A stretch of 64,000 nt of DNA from Oikopleura dioica (Eukaryota > Chordata > Appendicularia > Copelata > Oikopleuridae): positions 7,192,501-7,256,500 of the forward strand of contig OU015569.1 in NCBI GenBank assembly GCA_907165135.1, read 5' to 3'. Numbering within the stretch: position 1 is the stretch's first letter; the number at the start of each line of letters is the position of its first letter. Both the position numbers and the translations under genes were made by a program. A model generated the notes under the pieces. It saw only the letters and a list, made by a program, of their open reading frames with translations. It was not told the origin of the DNA and did not search any database. Shown piece by piece: positions 22,337 through 32,810 of the stretch.

Positions 22337-23758
22337 TCATCCCTTCCTGGTCCTCTCGGTTGCCGAGTCGTTATTTGTCGCCACGCCAGAGTCTTCAGTC
22401 AAACGTTTTTGCGGATCAACATTTTTACTTTTATCCTGAAAAACTTCGCTGCCTGACCTGTTCATCAAATTTTTATGATCAAGGCAAGAGAGCCCAAGGT
22501 CAATATCTGCAGCGCTATTTATTGAACTTAGCGAATCGAACTTTCTTTCACTGGTTGAAATCCATTCCAAATTAATTTTATTTTGATTCATTTTTTTCAG
22601 CCAGTTTCTTGGCACTGAATTGAATCCCTGTTGGTTAATCACTGCTGGAAGACTTGTTGGTCGAGTAGCTCTTTTTGATGATAGCACTTTACTGCTAATC
22701 TTTGCAGAGTTTGAACACGCACGTATGCGACTGGGGTCTATTTTGTCCTTCGCAGACAAAAGGCTTCAAAATATATCTTTATAAAAAATATAAAAATAGT
22801 TAAAAGCCGTTTCAGGGACGTCTGGGGCGTGTTCAATTTTAGATCGTGCTGCTGGAGGATCATCTACTATCTCAACTTCCAAAGACTTGATTGAAATATT
22901 TTCATCATCAGAAGACGCGTTTTTCGATGCATCTAGTTCTGATATTTCCATGCTCAAGCTCGAAGTGATTGCAACATTGGACTTATTTTCAATCTTCAAC
23001 ATTTTCGATAGAAGGCTGGGGTACACAACAGCTGATGAACTCGGACTGCTCAAAGGAGACTTGAGTTTGTCTGTTGGTCCGAAAAATGGTGGGAGACTTG
23101 GAGTGGCCGGGGTGAAAGACTCATTCGAGTTTTCGGGGAGTGATTTCGATAAAGGAGACTGCGGGTTAGACGATTTTCCATCAGGTGTACAAGGAAGTTT
23201 CTTGCTTCCTGCTTTTGAGGCAGAGATCTTTCGTTTTCTCGTCGTCTCATCAATTATGTCATCGTTCTTTAAAGAAATCATTCGTTTGTGCTCAACTTTT
23301 GCCGACACACTTTCTTTCGCCGCGCATTTTAGATCTAAATCGCCATTCTCAGTGATCTCGTTGATTTTTGTTGGTATTGAAAGTCGCAAGTTTGTATCTT
23401 CCTTGCTTGTTTCTACGTCGTCGACGGCTGTTTTCTTTGACCTCTGAGACTTTCGCTTCTTGCTCAATCTGCGCTGGATAAAGCTCTCTTTTTTCTGTAG
23501 CAAGACATCTTCTTTTGATTCTTCTTCTTCGAAATCATCAGGTGGCTTCTGATATGGTTATATACGCATTACGGTTGCTAAATAACAATCATATCAATAA
23601 TGAGCAAATAACTTTTGTTTAACCATATTCTCTACTTTTTCTGGAGTCTGATAAGACTGGCCTGGGAGCCACGAACGGAAAGAGCTCAAGATGGACGAGA
23701 AGTTATTCTTGATGCTTGAACTGTCCACTCCTGAAGAGCCTTTTCTCTCACGTGTCAT
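22337..23758 (-). CDS. gene A: serine-rich nuclear-type protein, first of the A-D cluster
   Basis: Three exons on the minus strand. ATG at 23758 starts MTRERKGSSGVDSSSIKNN, then FRSWLPGQSYQTPEKVEN; a GT-AG intron leads to PPDDFEEEESKEDV and a basic cluster (QRRLSKKRKSQRSKKTA) that looks like a nuclear localisation signal. Ser/Pro-rich sequence follows (NPQSPLSKSLPENSNE), then an intron that works only as GC-AG or GA-AG, and DKIDPSRIRACSNSAK onward to RTRKG and stop at 22337. Frame and phase are consistent throughout, with strong Ser/Lys bias. No recognised domain; a chromatin or mitotic role is possible but unsupported. Confidence 0.7.
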
Positions 23759-25143
23759 AATAATTTACTCTTCTCGATCGTATTTGGGAATAGAGAGGAT
23801 GCGCTGTTTTAGAGAAATCATCAAAATAAGACAGTCATGCGTAAGATGTGACAAGTCCTTTCCAGGAAAATAATAAGTGCATGATCAGCGCAATCCATGA
23901 ACTTGAGCGTAACGGATTTCATCGCATCCGTAGCTGCAAAGAGATGCATTTGAATATTTTCTAAGTCTGTCGATTGATAATGAATTTGGAATAGGCCACA
24001 AACGACTGCCTCTCGACATTCGGTTATCGAACTCTGGCCGCAAACGGAAGGCTGTCGTCAGCAGAGGCCACTTTCACACCCGCGCACCCTCAAAAGAGGA
24101 TAATTATCAATTTCAAAGGGCGTAATTATGCATAATTTTATGAAAATCTGAACAATTGAATTAGTTTTTCCATTGACACGTTAGCAGTGTCGGTCCGTTT
24201 CTTTCCGGAAACAAGCGTCCTATTATATAGACCCGTCGTGGAAATGATTTTGGGAAATTTGATTATGAGAATTTTCTTAATTCGGAAATGTGAGCAGCAA
24301 ACGATTTGCGTAAGAAACCAGAAACATTTGTCGGACAACTTCTAAATGCGCCTCGTTCTCGGCGACGCTTTGAGCATATCGTGAACATAATTTGATTATC
24401 ACCTCATGACTTGGCCATGTTTTTACAAATGAAATTTCTTCTCATCAAAAGCGATTAGTCGCTAATTTGCCATGTCCAGAATGTAGGAGTCAATGTGCAA
24501 GACGAATCATACGTTTCTTTGTGTTAATGTGGCCCAAATTACATAAAGACACGACTGTCGATCGACCCTCAATCAAAGTTCATTAAAAACTAAATAGCTC
24601 AAGCATTCTAAGATTTTAAGACAGAAAGAACAAAATCAATTTAGCTGTCAGTATTCCATAGACTATGGACGGCCCATAATGATTTATGATAATTTATCAA
24701 TAAACGAAAGCTCTAGACATAAGTTTTATCAAAGTAAAATGTCTTTTCACCGATCGAAAAGCCGGCAGTCTGTTAGACTTAGTATTTAAATTATTATAAA
24801 GAAATTGTAATGTAAGACTTCCAGGAAGACTGACCGACTGTAAATGCAAATGGAACGTGCGCAACAAGGTCTAAAATGTCATGAAAAGCGTTAGACATTG
24901 AGATTTAGTGGGGTAGGCCATGGCCCGACCCGGATGTGGACATCAGTTCTATTCTAATCGTGACAGGGAATGATTTTGGACCGTCATCACGGCCCCGTCA
25001 ATTTAAATATTGAGTGAACCGCCTTTTGCAATAAACCTTAACTTTATCAGGCCATCACTCTGTTCCTCAACAACTGAACAAATCGAGAAGTTAAGCAGAC
25101 GTCATCGGAAAAATCAGCCGACAAAGATTCCTTTGCCATAGAT
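23759..25143. other. intergenic upstream of the A-D cluster
   Basis: AT-rich; no supported gene on either strand (a 66-codon minus-strand frame at 24138-24338 has no other evidence). It should hold the promoter of the gene A transcription unit. Confidence 0.5.
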
Positions 25144-25461
25144 AGGGTGAACGCACAAAAATCAACTTTTTTCTGCAATGTCGGTAGAATTGAAACTTGG
25201 CATGATAAAAGATCATGCAAAAGTTCTTAATTAAATTTTTTTTTCAAGGAATTTTCTCCATGTTTTCAACCTTTTTTGGCTGTCAAAAGATAAAATTGAC
25301 TAGCGAAGCCAGAAAAAAAGGGTTGATAAGTTAAAATCAATTTAGGCTTATTCCTTGGCCCTTTTTACATCTAAAAAATTAGTAACGAAGAAAAAACTCT
25401 AACGGGATCACTTGAAATTTACATTTATAATTCAAAATTTGTTTGTTTTTATCAATGTAGA

Positions 25462-25475
25462 AGTCCTCCGGAGGA
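25462..25475. repeat. GTCCTCCGGAGGAC palindrome, left of the array
   Basis: Perfect 14 bp palindrome; related GGTCCTTTGGAGGACC follows at about 25563 and another perfect copy lies right of the array at about 27706. Confidence 0.7.
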
Positions 25476-25696
25476 CTTTGAACTGTCGGAAGACAAATCA
25501 ATTAAGCTCTTTGAAAACATTTATTTACATTTATAATAAATTGATATAAAATTTAATCACGTGGTCCTTTGGAGGACCTCGGAGGACCTCGGAAGCTGGA
25601 GGAAATTTCCTGCTGGAAGAAAAATATTTTTTTTGCTGAGTTGAGCTAAGCTGAGTTGAGCTTCAAGCAGGGTTAAGCTGAGCAGGAATGAGCTGA

Positions 25697-27493
25697 GCGG
25701 GCCGTCTCAGCCCCGTTCCTTGATTTTTAATTTAAGGGCTTGACGGCCCTTCGGGCCGTCTCAGCCCCGTTCCTTGATTTTTAATTTAAGGGGCTTGACG
25801 GCCCTTCGGGCCGTCTCAGCCCCGTTCCTTGATTTTTAATTTAAGGGCTTGACGGCCCTTCGGGCCGTCTCAGCCCCGTTCCTTGATTTTTAATTTAAGG
25901 GGCTTGACGGCCCTTCGGGCCGTCTCAGCCCCGTTCCTTGATTTTTAATTTAAGGGGCTTGACGGCCCTTCGGGCCGTCTCAGCCCCGTTCCTTGATTTT
26001 TAATTTAAGGGGCTTGACGGCCCTTCGGGCCGTCTCAGCCCCGTTCCTTGATTTTTAATTTAAGGGGCTTGACGGCCCTTCGGGCCGTCTCAGCCCCGTT
26101 CCTTGATTTTTAATTTAAGGGGCTTGACGGCCCTTCGGGCCGTCTCAGCCCCGTTCCTTGATTTTTAATTTAAGGGCTTGACGGCCCTTCGGGCCGTCTC
26201 AGCCCCGTTCCTTGATTTTTAATTTAAGGGGCTTGACGGCCCTTCGGGCCGTCTCAGCCCCGTTCCTTGATTTTTAATTTAAGGGGCTTGACGGCCCTTC
26301 GGGCCGTCTCAGCCCCGTTCCTTGATTTTTAATTTAAGGGGCTTGACGGCCCTTCGGGCCGTCTCAGCCCCGTTCCTTGATTTTTAATTTAAGGGGCTTG
26401 ACGGCCCTTCGGGCCGTCTCAGCCCCGTTCCTTGATTTTTAATTTAAGGGGCTTGACGGCCCTTCGGGCCGTCTCAGCCCCGTTCCTTGATTTTTAATTT
26501 AAGGGCTTGACGGCCCTTCGGGCCGTCTCAGCCCCGTTCCTTGATTTTTTAATTTAAGGGCTTGACGGCCCTTCGGGCCGTCTCAGCCCCGTTCCTTGAT
26601 TTTTAATTTAAGGGCTTGACGGCCCTTCGGGCCGTCTCAGCCCCGTTCCTTGATTTTAATTTAAGGGCTTGACGGCCCTTCGGGCCGTCTCAGCCCCGTT
26701 CCTTGATTTTTAATTTAAGGGGCTTGACGGCCCTTCGGGCCGTCTCAGCCCCGTTCCTTGATTTTTAATTTAAGGGCTTGACGGCCCTTCGGGCCGTCTC
26801 AGCCCCGTTCCTTGATTTTTAATTTAAGGGGCTTGACGGCCCTTCGGGCCGTCTCAGCCCCGTTCCTTGATTTTTAATTTAAGGGGCTTGACGGCCCTTC
26901 GGGCCGTCTCAGCCCCGTTCCTTGATTTTTAATTTAAGGGGCTTGACGGCCCTTCGGGCCGTCTCAGCCCCGTTCCTTGATTTTTAATTTAAGGGCTTGA
27001 CGGCCCTTCGGGCCGTCTCAGCCCCGTTCCTTGATTTTTAATTTAAGGGGCTTGACGGCCCTTCGGGCCGTCTCAGCCCCGTTCCTTGATTTTTAATTTA
27101 AGGGCTTGACGGCCCTTCGGGCCGTCTCAGCCCCGTTCCTTGATTTTTAATTTAAGGGCTTGACGGCCCTTCGGGCCGTCTCAGCCCCGTTCCTTGATTT
27201 TTAATTTAAGGGGCTTGACGGCCCTTCGGGCCGTCTCAGCCCCGTTCCTTGATTTTTAATTTAAGGGGCTTGACGGCCCTTCGGGCCGTCTCAGCCCCGT
27301 TCCTTGATTTTTAATTTAAGGGCTTGACGGCCCTTCGGGCCGTCTCAGCCCCGTTCCTTGATTTTTAATTTAAGGGCTTGACGGCCCTTCGGGCCGTCTC
27401 AGCCCCGTTCCTTGATTTTTAATTTAAGGGGCTTGACGGCCCTTCGGGCCGTCTCAGCCCCGTTCCTTGATTTTTTAATTTAAGGGGCTTGAC
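25697..27493. repeat. about 33-copy tandem satellite, 54/55 bp unit
   Basis: The unit reads CTTGACGGCCCTTCGGGCCG, TCTCAGCCCCGTTCCTTGAT, then TTTTAATTTAAGGG with 3 or 4 G. Copies are nearly identical; length varies by one base at the G run and at the T run. Each unit holds the perfect inverted repeat GACGGCCC-TTC-GGGCCGTC. The array edges decay into GCTGAG-like repeats on the left and a diverged unit on the right. There is no open frame across it. Confidence 0.97.
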
Positions 27494-27705
27494 AAAGGCC
27501 GGGAAACCTGAGTTGATCAGTCTCAGTTCCGTCCCCAACCCCTCCCACCTCCATCCGATGTAAAAATATATATTTTTCATGTTCAAAGTCTTGTTATGGT
27601 TCTTATCGTTAGTTTTTAAAATAATTTCAATTTGGTCAATGCACATTAGATTCTATGAATTAGAATGATTGATCCACAAGATCTCTCATTCTTCCAGCAA
27701 AAAGT

Positions 27706-27719
27706 CCTCCGGAGGACCT
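27706..27719. repeat. GTCCTCCGGAGGAC palindrome, right of the array
   Basis: Same palindrome as at the left side, embedded in AAAAAGTCCTCCGGAGGACC. Confidence 0.7.
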
Positions 27720-28035
27720 AATTCCTAGTAAAAAACAAAAAAAATGTTTTAAAATGATGATTGCGGGCCAACCGGGACTCCGTTACTAAATTTTTTGGCT
27801 GGAAAATAATCAGCTCGACACGGCGCGTCGATTAAGCCTACTCACGACTCTTGAGCTTACTTCGCTCGAAAAATAGATTTTTCGGACTTTTCGGTGGCCT
27901 CTAGAATCGCCCGGGGCTTTATAAAATAATTTTTTTGACCAAAAATGTTTTTTAGAGTGTATAAAGAACATATCCTCCAAAAATCAGCCCTTTACTCCCA
28001 CTAGAACTGAATTTGATTTTTTCTGCGTTCACCCT

Positions 28036-29230
28036 AGCCATAGAGGGGGGGCATTTCCGGATCTAGCTATGGATCTCGCGCGATGTGTCGGCGGAAGCGT
28101 TTTGTTCAAGAAAGCGCGATACCATGAAAATCAGAGATTTTCCTCTTAGACGCAAAAATAACAAGAAATCAGCAAGAAGCGCTCACGCAAGAACACGCCG
28201 CAGAAATGCGTGGTGACAACTTTCAAGTTCAGAAAATGCGAAAGGAAATGCGAAATTCACCACGAAATTCTGCATTTGAAGGACCAAAGCGATCCAGTTC
28301 TATTAAATCTCGCTTAAAATTCGTTTTCTTCCGAGTTATTTGCAATTTGGTCTTTCAATAGAGCATTAACTCTCATTAGAGGTTATATTCCGGTCACCTT
28401 AATGTATCATGATTTGCTACGCGTAATTTTACCAGGAGGAAAGCAGTATTTAGAAACTTATGCATTAACTTTACAATTTATCAAAAGCTCGAAATCAATA
28501 CGAATAAAGTAAGTGGCTGTCCACTTCTGTTAATTGCGATTTTTATGTACGCGAGCTACTGTAAAAAGTTGTGAAATGAGTCCAAGTAATCCCCCGGCCA
28601 GTCCAAAGTCTCCCTGGAATGATTTTAATTGATGAAAAAAATACACCTTTAACGATAGAAAACGCATTTGACTTCGAGCTAAATCTGACATGCCACTAAT
28701 GCTCAGGCGTCCTGCTTCTAATGACTCTCCTCATCGAGAAGAATGGCAGTCTAATGTTCTTCTTGTCGCCCTGAGATTTCGACCAAAAGAAACTCGATGA
28801 TCCCTTTTTCACACTAGTATAATACTAGTAGTATTCATAATTCCGAAAAAATATACTTTTTATAAATTTTGGATTGACAATCAAGGATTTCTCGACGGTA
28901 ACCTTTAATTTGACTTAGCATTCTGACCGAAACAATTGATGAAAGTTCGAATAAGATCGCAAATGAAAAGTAAGTAGAGAAATATCATTTAGTATTTATG
29001 TTAAATAAAACTGTTGATCCGGACCTTGGCGGGGAAGGGTAATGGACCCCATTTGCACTCATCATCTTTTTCATGAATCTGGTTTCTTTCGAATCTGCGG
29101 CGAAATCTCTCGGTTGAGCTTCTTGCCTATCTCTCTCTATTGAGTGCCTCGCCACTGGTCACTAGTGTATTCAAAAAGGTTTAGAGATAAAACACAGCCA
29201 CTGTCCAATCGCGCGGACTTTGCCCCAGGC
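28036..29230. other. intergenic, nothing supported
   Basis: No open frame with splice support on either strand. A G7 run at 28045-28051 and a short ACTAGTATAATACTAGTAGT palindrome at about 28813 are the only notable patterns. Confidence 0.5.
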
Positions 29231-29235
29231 GAGTG

Positions 29236-29243
29236 AGATATAA
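29236..29243 (+). promoter_or_regulatory. candidate TATA box
   Basis: GATATAAAAGTGG on the plus strand, followed about 30 nt later by possible transcript sequence. Two short frames downstream (MSTFFSFLRQYEKL near 29350; MNLSETAKSQPIPSHH near 29470) could belong to a small plus-strand gene, but neither is convincing. Confidence 0.3.
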
Positions 29244-29663
29244 AAGTGGCGATTCCTCAGTGGCTTTGCACAGGATTCGTTACACGCTTAGATAACCCAC
29301 TTTTCCCACTCTCCATCTCAGTCCCGAAAAGCCAAAGTCAGGTGCTGATGTCGACCTTTTTTAGTTTTTTAAGACAATATGAAAAGTTGACATCTTTTTC
29401 CCACAGAAATTTAACTCTTAGATTTTAACCTGGAAAAATAGCTTGTCGTTTGAGTTGTTCCCTAATCGTGATGAATTTATCAGAAACAGCCAAGTCGCAG
29501 CCGATTCCAAGTCATCATTATGTCAGAGTTCGACAAACGGGTCTCCACTGATGCTCCAGTTTTAACACAATTTCTAAAACTCGGCTAATTTTCAGTCAAC
29601 TGCAAATGCGACAGTCAATGTCTATTGAATATAAAGTGACTCTGCTTTAGTTAGTTTAGGTAT

Positions 29664-29669
29664 TTTATT
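29664..29669 (-). terminator. poly(A) signal
   Basis: TTTATT on the plus strand, 50 nt beyond the stop of the gene at 29719-30845. Confidence 0.5.
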
Positions 29670-29718
29670 CTTTGGGGAGCGTTCGGAACTATAATCTTTA
29701 CAGTCTGTGACAGTAAAA

Positions 29719-30845
29719 TTACATGTATGCCATGTATGTCTCCCAGCCGTTTCGATCAGGATCATTGTTGCCTTCTGGTGGAAGAATTCCCAAAAACTTG
29801 AGGAGCTTTCTAGCCTTCTGGCTTTCGCAGACCTTCGCCATCTTGCCGGCATCCGCTGCGGGAGGAATTTTCTTGTCGTGGATCATTCTATCGTTCGATT
29901 TTTATTTCAATTATCATTACGAAATATTAGCGTATCTTTGATACATATATCAAAGGCTATAAATTATAGCCTATAATAGGGTATGTCCGTGAATTTACCT
30001 CTTAGCTGTTCCCGGAGTACGGCTGGCAAGTTGAATGATCTCTTCTTTCTCATCCCACCAGGGATCGTTCGGCTCGAAGTCGAAATTCTTCTCGCAGTCA
30101 AAAATTTCTGGGATTGCGTCGCAGAGCTCGAGGTATTCGCGAGCGCTTAGGCCATCGCCTTCGGCTAGGTTATCAAAATTTAGTTCCAGTTCACTGAGTT
30201 TATGTACATTTTGCCGGTAACTGGAAGTATCGTTTTACTTAATTACCTTGAATAAACTTCTTCTGGCTTTCGCGTAGTTCCTCAGTCTTCGAGAGAATGT
30301 ATGCATCGGTACGCGCTTTGCCGTCCTTGCGCTTGCATTCCTTTTTCCACCAGGTGAAAATTTTCTTCTGCTTTAAAGCTCTGGTCTTTGAAACAAAACG
30401 TTCTAGATCGGCAGGAAGTCGCAGGTACTCAAATTTCTCCGCTTTCCCCTCTATAACTAATTTCATCCGTGATCAAAAAGTTTTTGTTCACCGAAAAATT
30501 CGACGTGATCCTTGATCGCATTTCCCAGCTCACTTGCAAGACACTCTTGATTGAGACTCTCCATCTGAAAGGATGGTGCTGTTATTTAAAAGTTATGGTT
30601 TTTGCTTACTGCTCTAAACTTGTAGCGGATCTCTTTCTTCAACAAGTCAAATTCGATGTCACCTGCGCAACGTATCTTTGGATGTGACTGGATAAAAACC
30701 TTTGAAGATGAAAAAAAATAAGTGATGAATCAGGATCAACGGAAACCCCGCGCAGTGGGCCGCGCTGGACATAATCGCTTGGAACACTCTGGAATCCAGA
30801 CCCGAGATGATTTTCATTTATCGGAAATAAAGATCCGGAAAGTGC
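29719..30845 (-). CDS. uncharacterised protein of about 270 residues
   Basis: Six or seven in-phase exons on the minus strand with introns of 35-47 nt plus one of 110 nt. The protein reads FPINENHLGSGFQSVPSDYV, RGVFIQSHPKIRCAGDIEFD, KKEIRYKFRAMESLNQECLA, then a basic middle (KQKKIFTWWKKECKRKDGKA), an acidic section (CDAIPEIFDCEKNFDFEPND, PWWDEKEEI), LASRTPGTAKR and a C-terminus EGNNDPDRNGWETYMAYM. It lacks membrane segments. The size, basic-acidic alternation and a possible upstream MFSMRTSR leader (near 30920, not in phase by my reading) would fit a mitochondrial protein, but this is speculation. Start exon unresolved. Confidence 0.65.
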
Positions 30846-30944
30846 CTAAACTGTGTCTAAACTGACGATAGGTTTGTCACACTAAGATTTAATTATACCG
30901 AGAAGTTCTCATTGAAAACATGTTTTATCATATATCTTTAATAA

Positions 30945-31026
30945 TAATTTATCCTTGGAAAAGAAGCTTTTCACAAGCTTTAATAGTTATGAAAAAGTTT
31001 GAACCTGATCCAAGGATAAATAATTT
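30945..31026. mobile_element. short MITE or hairpin
   Basis: Ends ATTTATCCTTGGA and TCCAAGGATAAAT are inverted copies, and inner blocks (TTTTCACAAGCTTT and AGTTATGAAAAAG) are partly complementary. About 80 bp, non-coding. Confidence 0.55.
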
Positions 31027-31179
31027 CCATAGCTAATCGGTTTCAGTTTATGAGAAATATTAAAAGCTTCTTCTGAGGCGCGCGAGAGCCTTTCAATGGT
31101 GGTGCATATCAATCGCATATATAATCGGCGATCATTAGCGATCAGCTATTATCACTAATCTATCTTACCTTTCTGAAAG

Positions 31180-31994
31180 ATGAAGTTGATTTCCTTTTTC
31201 ATTGCTCTATGTGTTGCTCAAGTAAGTTTTTCATTAGTTTCAAGAGTTTCATAAGAGAGATCATCACTCGAACTGGACTGATAACTATGTTCAGGAAAAC
31301 AACACCGATCTCCAAACACGTAGTTGGGAAGATTCTGTTGTAAGAGCTGAGAAAGCAATTGTTCTTTATCGCGAAGTTGCAAAGAAGGCGCTTTACTGTA
31401 ACATGATGAACAAGCGGCGACCAAAGTTCATCTTTCGCTTCCGAAAGACTGTTCTTGACGTTACTTGGCATGTAAAGAACAACTGCAACAACAAGGCTCG
31501 GTTCAAAAGCTTGTGAAATTTGTAAACCCTCGTTCAATACCAACCCCATAAAGCGCTCCCGTCGAAGTGTTTCTGACCTTCCAGATGGAGACTTTTTCTA
31601 CTTTGACAAGAAACAAGCTAAGGGTAAGGGTAAAGGTAAGTTAGTTTTTGACTACGAGGAGTTCGACGCTGAGGGCTACAAGAAAATGGACGAGGAAGTC
31701 GACGATGTTCTCTTTGATCTTTTTATTGCTGATTATGTTGACGTGACTCCTGTATTGCCGAAGCCGACCTTTTCGAAGTCGGCCAGGTCGATGGTCTCCC
31801 CGTTGACCTCAATCAGCAGCGACAATCAAAAACGAGTGACAATGGTCTCCAAAGCAATCAAAACTACAAGAAAAACTGCCTACTCCATTGTTAAAGAGTT
31901 CGCAGATAAGGTTTGCCACTTCACTAGCAACTCTAATGATAACGAATTAAGTGCCCAAAAAGCTCTTCTTGGCTGCGACGAATCGGGGCCATAA
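31180..31994 (+). CDS. secreted lysine/arginine-rich protein with dibasic cleavage site (frameshifted)
   Basis: ATG at 31180 encodes a signal peptide (MKLISFFIALCVAQ), then a GTAAGT donor; exon 2 begins ENNTDLQTRSWEDSVV and continues through a basic region (NMMNKRRPKFIFRFRK). At 31505-31508 (AAAA) the frame shifts: the continuing frame needs one A fewer and then reads KACEICKPSFNTNPIKRSRR, a furin-type dibasic site, KGKGKGKLVFDYEEFDAEGY, an acidic stretch and a C-terminus ending GCDESGP at 31994. The protein would be secreted and possibly processed; a structural (house or matrix) or peptide-precursor role is open. No family recognised. Either a homopolymer error in the sequence or a true +1 shift explains the break. 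Confidence 0.65.
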
Positions 31995-32810
31995 TGAAGA
32001 ACACGCGTCAAGCCTTCAATAAGTGTCTTGAGGTTGCACCCAACGCGTGAATCTAGCCCTGCTTTTTGTCTCCTGCAGTATTTCTTCCTGTACATAGACC
32101 TCATGAATACATGATTTTTGGTGAAATCTCAATATGTTTATAACTTGGATTTTTATTTTTCATTTATTTGGAGGTTGTTGCAGAAGAGGTAGCACATTGA
32201 GAACCTTAACAATGAGGATCAAAGCGAATCACATGAAAAGTTTATTTGTCTTTTGTTCTCCGAAAATATATATTTATTTTGCTTTTGAAAAGTTTTTTGA
32301 GGGTCATACATTCTATTCGGCATATCAAGATAATATTATAATATCAGTCGCTTGTCCGGGATTCTATCATGGTATTTTTGTTATTGATATTTCTGAATTT
32401 TTGTTGAGGCTTTGGGTTTAGTTGAGGTCAGAATGAGGGCATGGAGGTGAGTGAATGCGCGTAGGTTGAGGTTAAAGGTTAGGAGTCCGTTATTGCAAGT
32501 CAAACAAAATCAGACAGAGGGCAATACGTTGACGGAATAATTAAAATGCGAGTCCTAGTCTGTCGTCATTAAAAATGAAAGTGGAAGGTGCATGAAATTG
32601 TTAATTACGAAAAACTCTGCACCTGCCACTTTGTAACAGAACTAGGCGAATAGCCACTGCATTGTTGAGCACAAACCTACCCGCGATAATAGTGTACAGT
32701 TTACAAACATATGGGTAATTGTTGAAATTCATGTCAAGAAGATAAGTGCTCATTCAAAACAGGTTGATTTTCAACATTAAATGAGGGAGACAATGCACTA
32801 AGGATTTTAA
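31995..32810. other. no supported gene
   Basis: AT-rich, with a 95-codon plus-strand frame (32134-32421) of random appearance. It contains the 3' flanks of the secreted-protein gene and of GREB1, which is convergent. Confidence 0.5.

Larger units (their letters stand above)
25144..28035. mobile_element. 2.9 kb element bounded by inverted repeats and filled with satellite
   Basis: The left end reads AGGGTGAACGCACAAAAATC and the right end, reversed, reads AGGGTGAACGCAGAAAAAATC. The flanks CCATAGAT (left) and AGCCATAG (right) share CATAG but are not a clean duplication. Inside are palindromic GTCCTCCGGAGGAC motifs on both sides (about 25462 and 27706) and the 54/55 bp tandem array. I see no transposase frame, so it would be non-autonomous. 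Confidence 0.6.

Noticed and set aside
22887-23447. 186-codon plus-strand ORF
   Set aside because: Mirror frame of the serine-rich gene A coding exon; no domain, and gene A has splice support.
25697-27493. CRISPR-like look of regular repeats
   Set aside because: There are no unique spacers: the whole 54/55 bp unit repeats. The genome is eukaryotic and no cas genes exist. It is a satellite.
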